Positions 50,759 to 60,000 of a DNA stretch of 63,500 bases are shown here, in pieces. The notes beneath the pieces are model-generated. The model had not been told where the DNA came from, did no database searches, and was given only the letters and a program-made list of their open reading frames with translations. The stretch comes from Melioribacter sp. Lineage in GTDB: Bacteria > Bacteroidota > Ignavibacteria > Ignavibacteriales > Melioribacteraceae. Within the stretch, counting starts at the first letter, position 1. Every line of letters begins with the position of its first letter. The translations under genes were made by a program, and so were the position numbers. Location: the NCBI GenBank assembly GCA_012026935.1, contig VEPI01000063.1:23327-86826 (forward strand), written 5' to 3'.

Positions 50759-52120
50759 TTAGTGCTTAATCTTTTTTAGCGGATGGGCTTCGGTATTAAA
50801 AACATATTTTTCCAAGGCTTTTGTTCCATCAGTTGAAAAGAGTAAATAAAAATATTTGAGTGTCTCTGCAAAGAAAAAACTCTCCATCGAATCGCTCTTC
50901 TCTTTTGTTGCAACACTTTTTAATGCCGAATAACCTTCATCTGCTTTGCAATATTTAACTAGACTGTCAAAAAAGGTTTTTCCCATTGCAATGTACTTCG
51001 GGTTTTGGGTATAGTAATAAAGATAAAATGCAGATTCTATAATCTCAGGGCGTAAAACATAATTAGCATATAAGATTTTATTTGTTTTGTAATCAAACTG
51101 TTCCGGTTCAATATCAAAGTGTGTCCACATATAATAACAAGATTCTTGAAGTTGGACAGCTTGTCTCAGGTCGCCGCCATAGGCAAGTACTGCCGGAAGA
51201 AAAGCATCGAGCGCACCGAAGGTTGAAGAAGTTTGTTTACCCGTGTTCATATCAACTTGGCCGTACCACAATCCTGTTTCTGTTTTTTCCGGTAAATATT
51301 TATTTACGGCAGCAATACTTTCATCGTACATATTCTTAAAATCTTTATCACCAAATAACAGCCACGACTTTAAAAGATATTCATAATATGAATCAATCAT
51401 TCCGCTAATGTGACTTTCAGTATTTTTCCATTCACCGGTTTCAACATCTATTGTTGTCCCTACAAGTCCGATCTTGGATCTGCGTTTGAATAACTCAACA
51501 ATTCCTTTCTTTGCCTTATCATAATAGATTTGGCTGCCCGTTAATTTGCTTAATGTTCCAAATTCTAACATTAACGTTCCAATCTCGGCTGGATTGTTTA
51601 CCTTTCCTTTTGTCTCTCCTGTTTTGAGATTAACATTTACGTACGGCATTCCTGTGGGAGAATTGAAAACGGGAAGCAATCTTTTTCCCAAATCTTCTGC
51701 CAGCATTAAAAATCTTTTGTCTCCATCAAGTTGATAAGCAGAAATTAATCCTCCCAGTAAACGGATTGTGATTTCAAAGTTTTGAATGGAAAGATTTTTA
51801 TCAAAAGATAATTTCTCAAAAATTAATTGTTTTGCTTCTTCGGCTTCTTTTGTTAAACCCATCAACAGCATTGTATCAAATGCATCAACCGGAGTCATCA
51901 GCAGAGATTCACCATACCAGTCACGGTATGTTTTGCTTAATGGTTTTAGCTGATCATGTCCCCAAGCGTATTTTTTATAAGCATTCCATGCATGAAGAAA
52001 TTCATGTTTAACTTTTTCTGCATAGATAGCATTATCATTTTTAGAATATTTTTCGGTTGCGATTGAATGACTGGAGAAAAAACTTGTTATAGCAATTAAT
52101 AAAATTAATCCTGTTTTCAT
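50759..52120 (-). CDS. GH47 alpha-1,2-mannosidase
   Basis: 453 residues. Signal peptide ends HSIAT (~21). GH47 signatures: PVDAFDTMLLMGL (77-89), RLLGGLISAYQLDGD, RPEIIESAFYLYYYT, DSMESFFFAETLKYFYLLF (~410-428) and VFNTEAHPL (the Ca-binding Thr region). GH47 trims alpha-1,2-mannose from high-mannose N-glycans. The family is mainly eukaryotic but occurs in some bacteria. It follows the GH125 gene by 20 bases, so the two are cotranscribed. Confidence 0.93.
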   Translation of the reverse strand: MKTGLILLIAITSFFSSHSIATEKYSKNDNAIYAEKVKHEFLHAWNAYKKYAWGHDQLKPLSKTYRDWYGESLLMTPVDAFDTMLLMGLTKEAEEAKQLIFEKLSFDKNLSIQNFEITIRLLGGLISAYQLDGDKRFLMLAEDLGKRLLPVFNSPTGMPYVNVNLKTGETKGKVNNPAEIGTLMLEFGTLSKLTGSQIYYDKAKKGIVELFKRRSKIGLVGTTIDVETGEWKNTESHISGMIDSYYEYLLKSWLLFGDKDFKNMYDESIAAVNKYLPEKTETGLWYGQVDMNTGKQTSSTFGALDAFLPAVLAYGGDLRQAVQLQESCYYMWTHFDIEPEQFDYKTNKILYANYVLRPEIIESAFYLYYYTQNPKYIAMGKTFFDSLVKYCKADEGYSALKSVATKEKSDSMESFFFAETLKYFYLLFSTDGTKALEKYVFNTEAHPLKKIKH

Positions 52121-52140
52121 TTTTAGCCTGTTGCATGTAA

Positions 52141-53598
52141 TTAAAAAATGGTTTTTAGTATTTGAGGGTGCTCGTCATTCACTTTGATTATAAACTCGCC
52201 GAATAATGTGTTCGCCCACGCAAACCACGAGCGGGAAAATTTTGATGAATCGTCTTTGTCAAATGATTCGTGCATAAAACCTGTTCCTGCATGAGTATTC
52301 TTCAAAGTTCTAATACATGATCTTATTTCATCCTCGTTATTACTGGTTAATCCACGCATAGTAATGCTCAAATTCCAGATTTTACCAAATCCAGCATGCG
52401 GGCCTCCGATTCCTTCTCCGGCTTTTCCTCTGAAGAAGTATGGATTATTTTCACCAAGTAAAAATTTTCTTGTATTAAGATAAACCTCATCATCTATTCT
52501 AACAGAACCTATATAAGGTAGTGAAAGCAAGCTCGGAACATTTGCATCATCCATAAAAAGTTTATTGCCGAATCCGTCAACTTCGTATGGATAGATTTTA
52601 CCGAAAGCAAGATGATCTGCGATGCAATATTTTTTTAATGCGGCTTCTACTTCGAGGGCAAAATTTTTGCAATCATCGGCGAAAAGTTTATCATTTATTA
52701 CAACATCAAAAATTTCTGCAAGATTATTAAGTGCAGTAACCGCAAAAAAGTTTGACGGCACTAAAAAAGGAAAAGTCGTTGCATCATCCGAAGGACGGAA
52801 CATTGAACAAATCAATCCAACGGGTTTAACCGGATTGCCGTAACCGCCTCCGGCAAGAGTATCCAGCTGCCAGGAAGTTTTTCTTCCGAATTTGTACGGT
52901 CCTAAATTTTCTTTTCTCTGCTGTTCTCTAAATGTTTTGTAAATCAATTTTGCAGCACTCTTCCAGTCTTCATCGAAAACAGAAACATCTTTAGTTGTTT
53001 TCCAATATCCGTGAGCAAGACGGATAGGATAGCATAGAGAATCAATTTCCCATTTGCGTTCATGAAGCTCCGGTTTCATTTCAGTTTCATCTTTTTCCCA
53101 ATAACTTCCCGTCGGTTCGTTATTAAAGGCGTTTGCATAAGGATCTATCAGAATACATTTTATTTGGCGATTAATTACGCCGGCAATTAAATCGCGCAAT
53201 TTTTTATCATCATTTATTAATGGCAAATAAGGCCAAACTTGCGCAGTAGAATCGCGAAGCCACATTGCATTTATATCACCGGTTATTACAAATGTATCAG
53301 GTCTTCCATTTATGATTTTAAGTGTAACGGTTGTGTCGAGTGTATTTGGATAACAATTTTCGAAAAGCCACGCAAGTTCTTCATCCGCAATATTTTTTTT
53401 CATCTCAACTATTTTGGATTCAACGGCATCACTAATAAACTTACGTTCACCTAATTTTGGGCGCTTGCTTATAAAATTATTTTTATTGAATACGGATCTT
53501 TTTAAATATCCCGATTCATTTGCTATTAAATCTTTGCCCAATGTAATGCCGGCAAGCGCAAGTCCGCCGCGTTTAATAAAATCTCTTCTAGAAGCCAT
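52141..53598 (-). CDS. GH125 exo-alpha-1,6-mannosidase, Tat-exported
   Basis: 485 residues from the ATG at 53598 (the frame to 53631 is rejected). Tat signal SRRDFIKRGG (~3-12). GH125 features: GDINAMWLRDSTAQVWPYLP, IGGPHAGFGKIWNLSITMRGL and GFMHESFDKDD. GH125 releases alpha-1,6-linked mannose from N-glycan cores. Operon with GH47. Confidence 0.93.
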   Translation of the reverse strand: MASRRDFIKRGGLALAGITLGKDLIANESGYLKRSVFNKNNFISKRPKLGERKFISDAVESKIVEMKKNIADEELAWLFENCYPNTLDTTVTLKIINGRPDTFVITGDINAMWLRDSTAQVWPYLPLINDDKKLRDLIAGVINRQIKCILIDPYANAFNNEPTGSYWEKDETEMKPELHERKWEIDSLCYPIRLAHGYWKTTKDVSVFDEDWKSAAKLIYKTFREQQRKENLGPYKFGRKTSWQLDTLAGGGYGNPVKPVGLICSMFRPSDDATTFPFLVPSNFFAVTALNNLAEIFDVVINDKLFADDCKNFALEVEAALKKYCIADHLAFGKIYPYEVDGFGNKLFMDDANVPSLLSLPYIGSVRIDDEVYLNTRKFLLGENNPYFFRGKAGEGIGGPHAGFGKIWNLSITMRGLTSNNEDEIRSCIRTLKNTHAGTGFMHESFDKDDSSKFSRSWFAWANTLFGEFIIKVNDEHPQILKTIF

Positions 53599-53813
53599 AC
53601 AGAATTCCAATTTTTTCCATATTAAAAACAATTATTTAATAATTAATTGTAAAATAAGTAATGGAAGGAAAAGTAAAAAAGATTTTTCTTGAGCCGTAAA
53701 TGTCTATTTGCTATGTTGTAACAACTCATCAAGCGGGTTCACTTTCTCATCAAAAAATAATAAACAACGGACAGATGATTTTTCTGTTCATAAAAATAAA
53801 AAAGGAGAATAAC

Positions 53814-54374
53814 ATGGTAGAATTAACCTCACTTTGGTTACCCATCCTTTTATCGGCAGTGGTTGTCTTTATCGTTAGTTCAATCATTCACATGGCAACA
53901 CCATGGCACAAAAAAGATTATGGAAAAATTCCTGATGAAGGTAAAGTTTTAGAGGCATTACGTCCATTCAATATTCCGACCGGCGATTATATGGCGCCTT
54001 TGGCATCTGGCATGGAAGATATGAAATCGCCTGCGTTTGCTGAAAAAATTAAAAAGGGTCCGGTTGTTATTTTAACCGTAAGACCAAATGAAATGTGGAA
54101 GATGGGACCAACCTTAGGTCTTTGGTTTCTCTACTCGGTTGTTGTTGGATTCTTTGCTGCATACATTGCAAGTCACGCACTGCAAGTTGGAGCAACATAT
54201 TTATCTGTTTTTCGTTTTGTTGGCGCCAGCGCTTTCATGGGATACACTTTTGCGCTTTGGCAATTTTCTATTTGGTACGGACGCAAGTGGAGTATAACAA
54301 TAAAAGCAACAATTGATGGACTGCTCTATGCTCTTTTGACAGCCGGAGTCTTCGGCTGGTTGTGGCCTAGATAA
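53814..54374 (+). CDS. conserved membrane protein, unknown function
   Basis: 186 residues from the ATG at 53814, with AAAGGAG 6 bases upstream; the frame from 53700 is too long. Helices at ~8-28, ~110-130 and ~160-183 are visible, plus a polar central part ([16 protein letters not shown]). I do not recognise a characterised family. Isolated plus-strand gene inside the minus-strand glycosidase cluster, ending 14 bases before a hairpin. Confidence 0.75.
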   Translation: MVELTSLWLPILLSAVVVFIVSSIIHMATPWHKKDYGKIPDEGKVLEALRPFNIPTGDYMAPLASGMEDMKSPAFAEKIKKGPVVILTVRPNEMWKMGPTLGLWFLYSVVVGFFAAYIASHALQVGATYLSVFRFVGASAFMGYTFALWQFSIWYGRKWSITIKATIDGLLYALLTAGVFGWLWPR

Positions 54375-54388
54375 GTTTGTTTTGTGGT

Positions 54389-54424
54389 AACCTTCGAGGT
54401 TACAAAGCAGTAACCTCGAAGGTT
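54389..54424. repeat. perfect 15-base inverted repeat, REP-like or terminator
   Basis: The arms AACCTTCGAGGTTAC (54389-54403) and GTAACCTCGAAGGTT (54410-54424) pair perfectly around a 6-base loop between convergent genes. No T run of the normal kind follows, so it may be a dispersed REP/MITE-like element as well as a terminator. Confidence 0.7.
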
Positions 54425-54435
54425 TGAAAAGAATT

Positions 54436-55119
54436 TTATTTTTCCGATGCTTCTTTTTCTATGATTGCTTTATAAATTACTTTTGCCATTAATGCTGCAC
54501 CCGCTTCGTTGGGATGGATCCCATCGGGAAGAAGAATCTCTTTTCCTTCAAATGGTTTGTATAGATCAATAATCTCAACATTTTTATCTTTACTTATCCT
54601 CTCAATTATGGGGATTATATCATTTACAATTATAGAATCGCGGATGTCAAAATTAATTCTGAATGCCGGAACGGGTTTGCAAACAAATATTTTCGGTTTA
54701 GATGTCAGATTCTTAAAAACATCAACAAAGTCTCTGTAATCTTTTTCGAATTCGTCCTTGTATTTCCAGTTATACGGTTTCGAATCGTTCGTGCCGAGCT
54801 TGATGATCACTATATTAGGATTGTATGCAATTGCATCTTGAAACATTTGTTCATTCCAGTAAGGATTATCTCCTTTTCTCAGCATGGTTCTTCCGCTAAA
54901 GCCGAAATTTTTTACTTCGTATTTTTCTCCCAATAGTCTTCCTAACACGGAAGGATAAGAATCTTTTTCTCTATTTTCGATACCGGCGCCAAACGTTATA
55001 CTATTTCCGATGCAAGCAACTTTTATTGGAGTGGCTGGTTTTACTTCTTGAGCAAAAGAGACAAACGTTATGGTAAAAAGAAAAAGTAACGTCAATAATT
55101 GTTTTGAAAAAGATTTCAT
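54436..55119 (-). CDS. SGNH/GDSL-family hydrolase
   Basis: 227 residues. Signal peptide ends SFAQ (~24). SGNH blocks: block I GNSITFGAG (nucleophile Ser), block II NFGFSGRTML, block III KLGTND and block V DGIHPNEAG with the catalytic Asp/His. Family esterases remove acetyl groups or other esters from sugars. Within the glycan cluster a carbohydrate esterase role is likely. Confidence 0.92.
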   Translation of the reverse strand: MKSFSKQLLTLLFLFTITFVSFAQEVKPATPIKVACIGNSITFGAGIENREKDSYPSVLGRLLGEKYEVKNFGFSGRTMLRKGDNPYWNEQMFQDAIAYNPNIVIIKLGTNDSKPYNWKYKDEFEKDYRDFVDVFKNLTSKPKIFVCKPVPAFRINFDIRDSIIVNDIIPIIERISKDKNVEIIDLYKPFEGKEILLPDGIHPNEAGAALMAKVIYKAIIEKEASEK

Positions 55120-55179
55120 AGCATTTTTCTGTATTTAAGTTATTAGATATTTCACTTCGCCCATTATGACAAATTAATT

Positions 55180-56967
55180 TTATTCGAGGGTTTTAACTCC
55201 TATCACGGTCTTTGCTTCGGTTTCAAGCAGATCAAAAATAACAATTTCATTCTTTCCCTTTTTTAACCAAGGAGCAGGACAGTATAATCTTTTCTGGGGA
55301 CCGATATCCCAGTAGCGGCCCAGATTTTTTCCGTTAACGTACACAATGCCTTTTTTGTAATTACTCATGTCAATGTAAGTATCAGCTGTCTCGGTTAAAT
55401 CAAATGTGCCTTTAAGGAAAAATCCTTTTCGGTCTTGAGAAATCGTTGATTGCTTAATGGATTGGATATATTTAGGATCAAAAGGCAAATTGTAGATTTC
55501 CCAGTTCATTAACGTCATACCGTTTAATGTAACACGGTCGGTGATGCCTTTTCTGTCAATCAGGTTTTGTCCGTAATTTATTCTTCCCATTGCCTCAACA
55601 AAAATTTCCAGAACCGGATCTTTAACATCACTTTTTGGCAGTTCAATTGTTTTTTCTCCTTCACGTCTGTCGAGCTTGCCGATATATTTACCGTTAAGAA
55701 AAACAATAGCATAATCGTGCAGATCGGTAATTGTTAACTTTCCGCTCTTATGTCCGATCAATTTTGTTTTGTACAAAATAAATCCTTCATATTGTTCGAA
55801 CATTTCCATCGGTTTCGGCTGTATAGATTGTTTTGGTTGGGGAAGATTATCCCACACGCTTGAGAACAATTGCATTTTGATTTCCGGAATTTCAATTGAC
55901 GGAACAGGTTTAGGTAAATCAGGAATGCTCTTAACATATTTTGAGATTAAATTTCTCAGCGCAAAATATTTAGTTGTCGGCAATCCTTGTTCGTTAATCG
56001 GCGCATCGTAATCGTAGCTTGTAATATCCGGTTCAAAAGGTTTGTTTCCGGAATTAGCGCCAGCAGTAAATCCGAAATTTGTTCCGCCGTGAATGACATA
56101 TAGATTAAACGATTTTTTGTTTTCCAATAAAAATTTTATTTCTTTGAAAAGATTTGATGTATCAGCGCGTCCCCAATTTCCTCCCCACGGAGTAAACCAG
56201 CCGGGATAAGTTTCACTGCTGAACGACGGAACATTCGGATTTCTTTTCTTAGCCTGTTCAAAATCTTTTTCGTTCGATCCGCTGTCTAAACCGACTGCCG
56301 CACCGTCAATGTTACCGGCTTCAAGCATGTATGATGTTGGCCCGTCTGCGGTATAGAACGGAACATCAATACCGTTCTTCAACCAAATCTTTCTAAGTTC
56401 TTCAAGATAATTTTTGTCATTGCCGTAACTTCCGTATTCGTTTTCAATCTGCACCATCAAAATTGGTCCGCCGTTGGTAACAAGAAACGGTTTAATAATT
56501 TTTGATAAATGAGTTATATACTTTTCAACCGCTTTCATGTAGCGCGGATCCATACAACGAACTTTTATATCGGGGATTTTTAAAAGATAAGGAGGAATTC
56601 CGCCGAAATCCCACTCGGCACAGACATAAGGACCGGGACGGAACAACACCCACATATTTTCTTCTTGTGCAATTTTTATGAATTGTGCCAGATCTCTATT
56701 CTCTGATTTAAAATCGTATTTGCCGGGCGATGATTCATGATAATTCCAGAAAATATATGCTGCAATTGTATTGCAACCCATTGCCTTCGCCATTTGGATT
56801 CGGTGCCGCCAATATTCTTTTGGAATACGTGCCGGATGCATTTCTCCGCTTATTATCTGAAACGGATTTCCATCGAGTAGAAAATTATCCGCAGAAAATA
56901 TGAATGAGTGTTTTTGTGCAGAACAAACACTAACAACAACAAATAAAAGCAAAACGATTTTTTTCAT
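55180..56967 (-). CDS. GH35 beta-galactosidase
   Basis: 595 residues. Signal peptide ends VCSAQ (~18). TIM-barrel with GEMHPARIPKEYWRHRI, the acid/base in QIENEYG, and the nucleophile region SSETYPGWFTPWGG. C-terminal jelly-roll domains with GRYWDIGPQKRLY. It removes terminal beta-galactose from glycans. It is 60 bases upstream of the SGNH gene and 21 bases after the GH29 gene. Confidence 0.95.
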   Translation of the reverse strand: MKKIVLLLFVVVSVCSAQKHSFIFSADNFLLDGNPFQIISGEMHPARIPKEYWRHRIQMAKAMGCNTIAAYIFWNYHESSPGKYDFKSENRDLAQFIKIAQEENMWVLFRPGPYVCAEWDFGGIPPYLLKIPDIKVRCMDPRYMKAVEKYITHLSKIIKPFLVTNGGPILMVQIENEYGSYGNDKNYLEELRKIWLKNGIDVPFYTADGPTSYMLEAGNIDGAAVGLDSGSNEKDFEQAKKRNPNVPSFSSETYPGWFTPWGGNWGRADTSNLFKEIKFLLENKKSFNLYVIHGGTNFGFTAGANSGNKPFEPDITSYDYDAPINEQGLPTTKYFALRNLISKYVKSIPDLPKPVPSIEIPEIKMQLFSSVWDNLPQPKQSIQPKPMEMFEQYEGFILYKTKLIGHKSGKLTITDLHDYAIVFLNGKYIGKLDRREGEKTIELPKSDVKDPVLEIFVEAMGRINYGQNLIDRKGITDRVTLNGMTLMNWEIYNLPFDPKYIQSIKQSTISQDRKGFFLKGTFDLTETADTYIDMSNYKKGIVYVNGKNLGRYWDIGPQKRLYCPAPWLKKGKNEIVIFDLLETEAKTVIGVKTLE

Positions 56968-56988
56968 AACATTCTCTGAACAACAGGA

Positions 56989-58422
56989 TTATTTAATTTT
57001 AAATACCCATGCATTTTCACATGGCGGATTATTTTGTAATGCTTGCGGAATATAAACTATAAAATTTGATCCAACCTTTTCCAAATTCAATTTTACTTTT
57101 GAACCAAGCAAAACAACAGTTGATTTATTTCCAACAACAGAAGGCGGTAATTTTATTTCTGCAGGAATTGTTTTTTCATTCTCGTCGGTAAGATAAATTG
57201 CATAAACTGTTCCATCCTTTAATTGAGTAAAGCAAACTTTTCCTTCTCCGTAAGGTGTAATCGGACGAGTATTATAAATTGCTTCGTTATTGATTTTCAT
57301 CCATATACCAAGCTCTTTTAATCGTGCGTAGGCTTCGTCATCCCAAGTTCCTTCAGGAGATGGTGCAATATTCAATAAAAGGTTTCCGCCTTTAGAAACA
57401 ATATTAACAAGAATATTTATCAGCTCGTGCGTGCTTTTGTATTTTGCATTAAATGCATAACTCCAACCCCCACCCATAATGATGCAAGATTCCCATGGGT
57501 AGGGAAGCAGCTTTCTCGGAATTTGATTTTCGGGAGTAAGATAGTTCTGATAAGGTCCTTCAACAGCACGGTCAACAACAATTAATCCCGGTTGCTTCTC
57601 GCGCGCTTTTCTTACAAGCTCCGGCATATTAATATCCTGGCTTTGGGGACGCGTTGCATATTTTGCAGAGAGCATTTGTTCTTTCACTTCTTCATCAGTT
57701 TTAATGCGAACCCATCCGCCGTCGAGCCAAAGGATATCCATTCTTCCGTAATCAGTCATCAATTCCATAATTTGATTATGTGTAAACTCAACAAATTTTT
57801 TCCAGCGGTCCGGATAAGTTGCAATATTATAATTTACATTCCGGTCGGGAGTTGCAAAATTCGGCCACCAATAATTTTCATTATGCCAATCCGGTTTGGA
57901 AAAATATGCGCCTGTCATAAATCCTTCTTTGCGGAACGCGCTAAATATTTCTTTTGCAATATTTGCTTTAGGATTTGTACTGAATGCGCAGTTTGGATCG
58001 GTAATTTTATAATCGGTTTGTTTTGTATCGAACATCGAAAAACCATCGTGATGTTTTGTGGTGAAGATAACGTATTTCATTCCGGCATCTTTAGCCGCTT
58101 TAGCCCACTTGCCGGGATCAAATTTTGTGGGATTAAAAGTTTTTTTTAGATCCTCGTACTTTTTTTTGTATTCAATATAGTTATCGTTATTTCTTCTTTC
58201 CCATCCCTCATCCTCAGAACAGATAGACCATGATTCAACAACTCCCCATTGAGAATACGGGCCCCAATGCATAAGCAAACCGAATTTTATGTCCTGCCAT
58301 TTTTCTAATTGCTTAAGTACAAGCGGATCAGTTTCCGGATAATATTTTTGAAGATACTCTTGAGCCCGAGAAGATGAAGACAAGAGTAAGATTAAGAGAA
58401 AGAGCAAGAAAATTTTTTTCAT
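56989..58422 (-). CDS. GH29 alpha-L-fucosidase (copy 1)
   Basis: 477 residues. Signal peptide ends SSRAQ (~21). GH29 motifs: KFGLLMHWGPYS, TTKHHDGFSMFDT and the nucleophile Asp in ILWLDGGWV. It hydrolyses alpha-L-fucose. The neighbouring second GH29 differs in sequence and has an extra C-terminal module, suggesting different linkage specificity. Confidence 0.95.
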   Translation of the reverse strand: MKKIFLLFLLILLLSSSSRAQEYLQKYYPETDPLVLKQLEKWQDIKFGLLMHWGPYSQWGVVESWSICSEDEGWERRNNDNYIEYKKKYEDLKKTFNPTKFDPGKWAKAAKDAGMKYVIFTTKHHDGFSMFDTKQTDYKITDPNCAFSTNPKANIAKEIFSAFRKEGFMTGAYFSKPDWHNENYWWPNFATPDRNVNYNIATYPDRWKKFVEFTHNQIMELMTDYGRMDILWLDGGWVRIKTDEEVKEQMLSAKYATRPQSQDINMPELVRKAREKQPGLIVVDRAVEGPYQNYLTPENQIPRKLLPYPWESCIIMGGGWSYAFNAKYKSTHELINILVNIVSKGGNLLLNIAPSPEGTWDDEAYARLKELGIWMKINNEAIYNTRPITPYGEGKVCFTQLKDGTVYAIYLTDENEKTIPAEIKLPPSVVGNKSTVVLLGSKVKLNLEKVGSNFIVYIPQALQNNPPCENAWVFKIK

Positions 58423-58439
58423 GGTAATTTCCTTTATTG

Positions 58440-59969
58440 TCAGTTCTGCATTTTAAACAATCCGAAGTTCGCAAGAGTTGGGTTTAACCGAGACTGCTCG
58501 ATTACTAACTTAACGCGTTTTGATTTTACCGTGTTGAAGCGAAGTAACCGCTTATATCCTACGGTAGTTCCGTCAACAAACTTAATCCATTTCTTTCCAT
58601 CCCAATATTCAAGACGAAATTTTTCAATACGCTGCCCAACTCTGATTTCTTCTTGAAGCATAACAACATCAAAAGTTTTAGTACCGGTTAGAGTAAATTC
58701 CAATTCGGCAGACGTCTCTGTTGAATTGGTTGTCCAATAAGTATTTTTGTCCAATAAATTTTTCTGAAAAACTTTTTTCATTCCCGATGATTTTATTTTT
58801 GCGTCGTTGGCAAGATTTATCTTAAACGTTTTATCCAGAATCTTTTTCATCCCGTTCAAACTTTTAATATCATAGTCTGTTATCAATCCGTGTTTATCGG
58901 GAGGAACATTTAGAAGCAGAACACTATTGCGTCCAACAGAACTAAAATATATATCAACAAGTTTCTCCGGTGATTTAACCATTGTGTCTTCAGAAGAACG
59001 GTAAAACCATCCGGGCCTTATTGAAACATCCGTCTCTGCCGGATACCAGAACAATCCATTAGCAGATTTAATTTTTTCTCTGCTTCCAAGATCATCTCCC
59101 ATTAAATCTTTTGGCTGATAAATTTCATCGAGCGGATTTTTCAAAGAAGCGGCTGCCGTTCCATTTAATTTAGAAAGATCAATCGGAATTACATTCCATT
59201 CTGTTTCTCTAGAGTAACCGGATTCTGTTCCAACCCACCGTATATCCGGAGCCATGCCGAATATAACAGCATTCGGCTGAAGTTCGCGTATAACTTTATA
59301 ATAAGATTGCCAATCATAAACCTGCTTTTTTCCGTTTGGTCCTTCACCGTTAGCGCCGTCAAACCAGACTTCAGTTATCTCTCCGTAATTTGTTAAAAGC
59401 TCACGTAATTGATTGCAAAAATATTTATTGTATTTCGGTGAGTCGCCGTAATCCGGATTATTTCTATCCCAGGGGGAAAGATAGAGCCCGACTTTCAATC
59501 CGTATTCTCTGCATGCATCTACAAATTCTTTAACGACATCGCCCTTGCCGTTTTTCCAAGGAGAATTTTTTACGCTGTGCTCGGTGTATTTGCTCGGCCA
59601 AAGACAAAATCCGTCATGATGTTTTACGGTTAGTATTGCCAAATTCATTCCGGCATTTTTATAAACTCGTGCCCATTGTCTTGCATCAAAATTTGTTGGA
59701 TTAAAAAGTTTCTCATCTTCTTTTCCGGCACCCCATTCGTTATTGGTAAATGTGTTCATTCCGAAATGTGCGAACGCAATAAATTCCAACTTCTGCCAAT
59801 CGTACTGTTGCTTTGTTGGAACAACATTAGCTGCTTTTATAATTATTTGTTCTGATGTGTCCGCTGGTTTTAAAAACGTAAAGTTTTTTTGTCTGTTGTC
59901 GGTTGTTTGCTGTGAGTGGATTGTTGCAACAAAAGCGAGCAAGGGAATAAAAGCAATAATTTTTGTCAT
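58440..59969 (-). CDS. GH29 alpha-L-fucosidase with F5/8-type C-terminal module (copy 2)
   Basis: 509 residues. Signal peptide ends TIHSQ (~20). Motifs LTVKHHDGFCLWPSKYTEHS and the nucleophile region EVWFDGANGEG. A C-terminal ~110-residue part with LEYWDGKKWIKF resembles a discoidin-type carbohydrate-binding module. It has 17 bases to copy 1. Confidence 0.94.
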   Translation of the reverse strand: MTKIIAFIPLLAFVATIHSQQTTDNRQKNFTFLKPADTSEQIIIKAANVVPTKQQYDWQKLEFIAFAHFGMNTFTNNEWGAGKEDEKLFNPTNFDARQWARVYKNAGMNLAILTVKHHDGFCLWPSKYTEHSVKNSPWKNGKGDVVKEFVDACREYGLKVGLYLSPWDRNNPDYGDSPKYNKYFCNQLRELLTNYGEITEVWFDGANGEGPNGKKQVYDWQSYYKVIRELQPNAVIFGMAPDIRWVGTESGYSRETEWNVIPIDLSKLNGTAAASLKNPLDEIYQPKDLMGDDLGSREKIKSANGLFWYPAETDVSIRPGWFYRSSEDTMVKSPEKLVDIYFSSVGRNSVLLLNVPPDKHGLITDYDIKSLNGMKKILDKTFKINLANDAKIKSSGMKKVFQKNLLDKNTYWTTNSTETSAELEFTLTGTKTFDVVMLQEEIRVGQRIEKFRLEYWDGKKWIKFVDGTTVGYKRLLRFNTVKSKRVKLVIEQSRLNPTLANFGLFKMQN

Positions 59970-60000
59970 TAGTATTTCCGATAAAGTCTTTTGTGGTTAA

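Noticed and set aside
53700-53813. Longer start for the plus-strand membrane protein
   Set aside because: An ATG at 53814 with AAAGGAG is clearly better.
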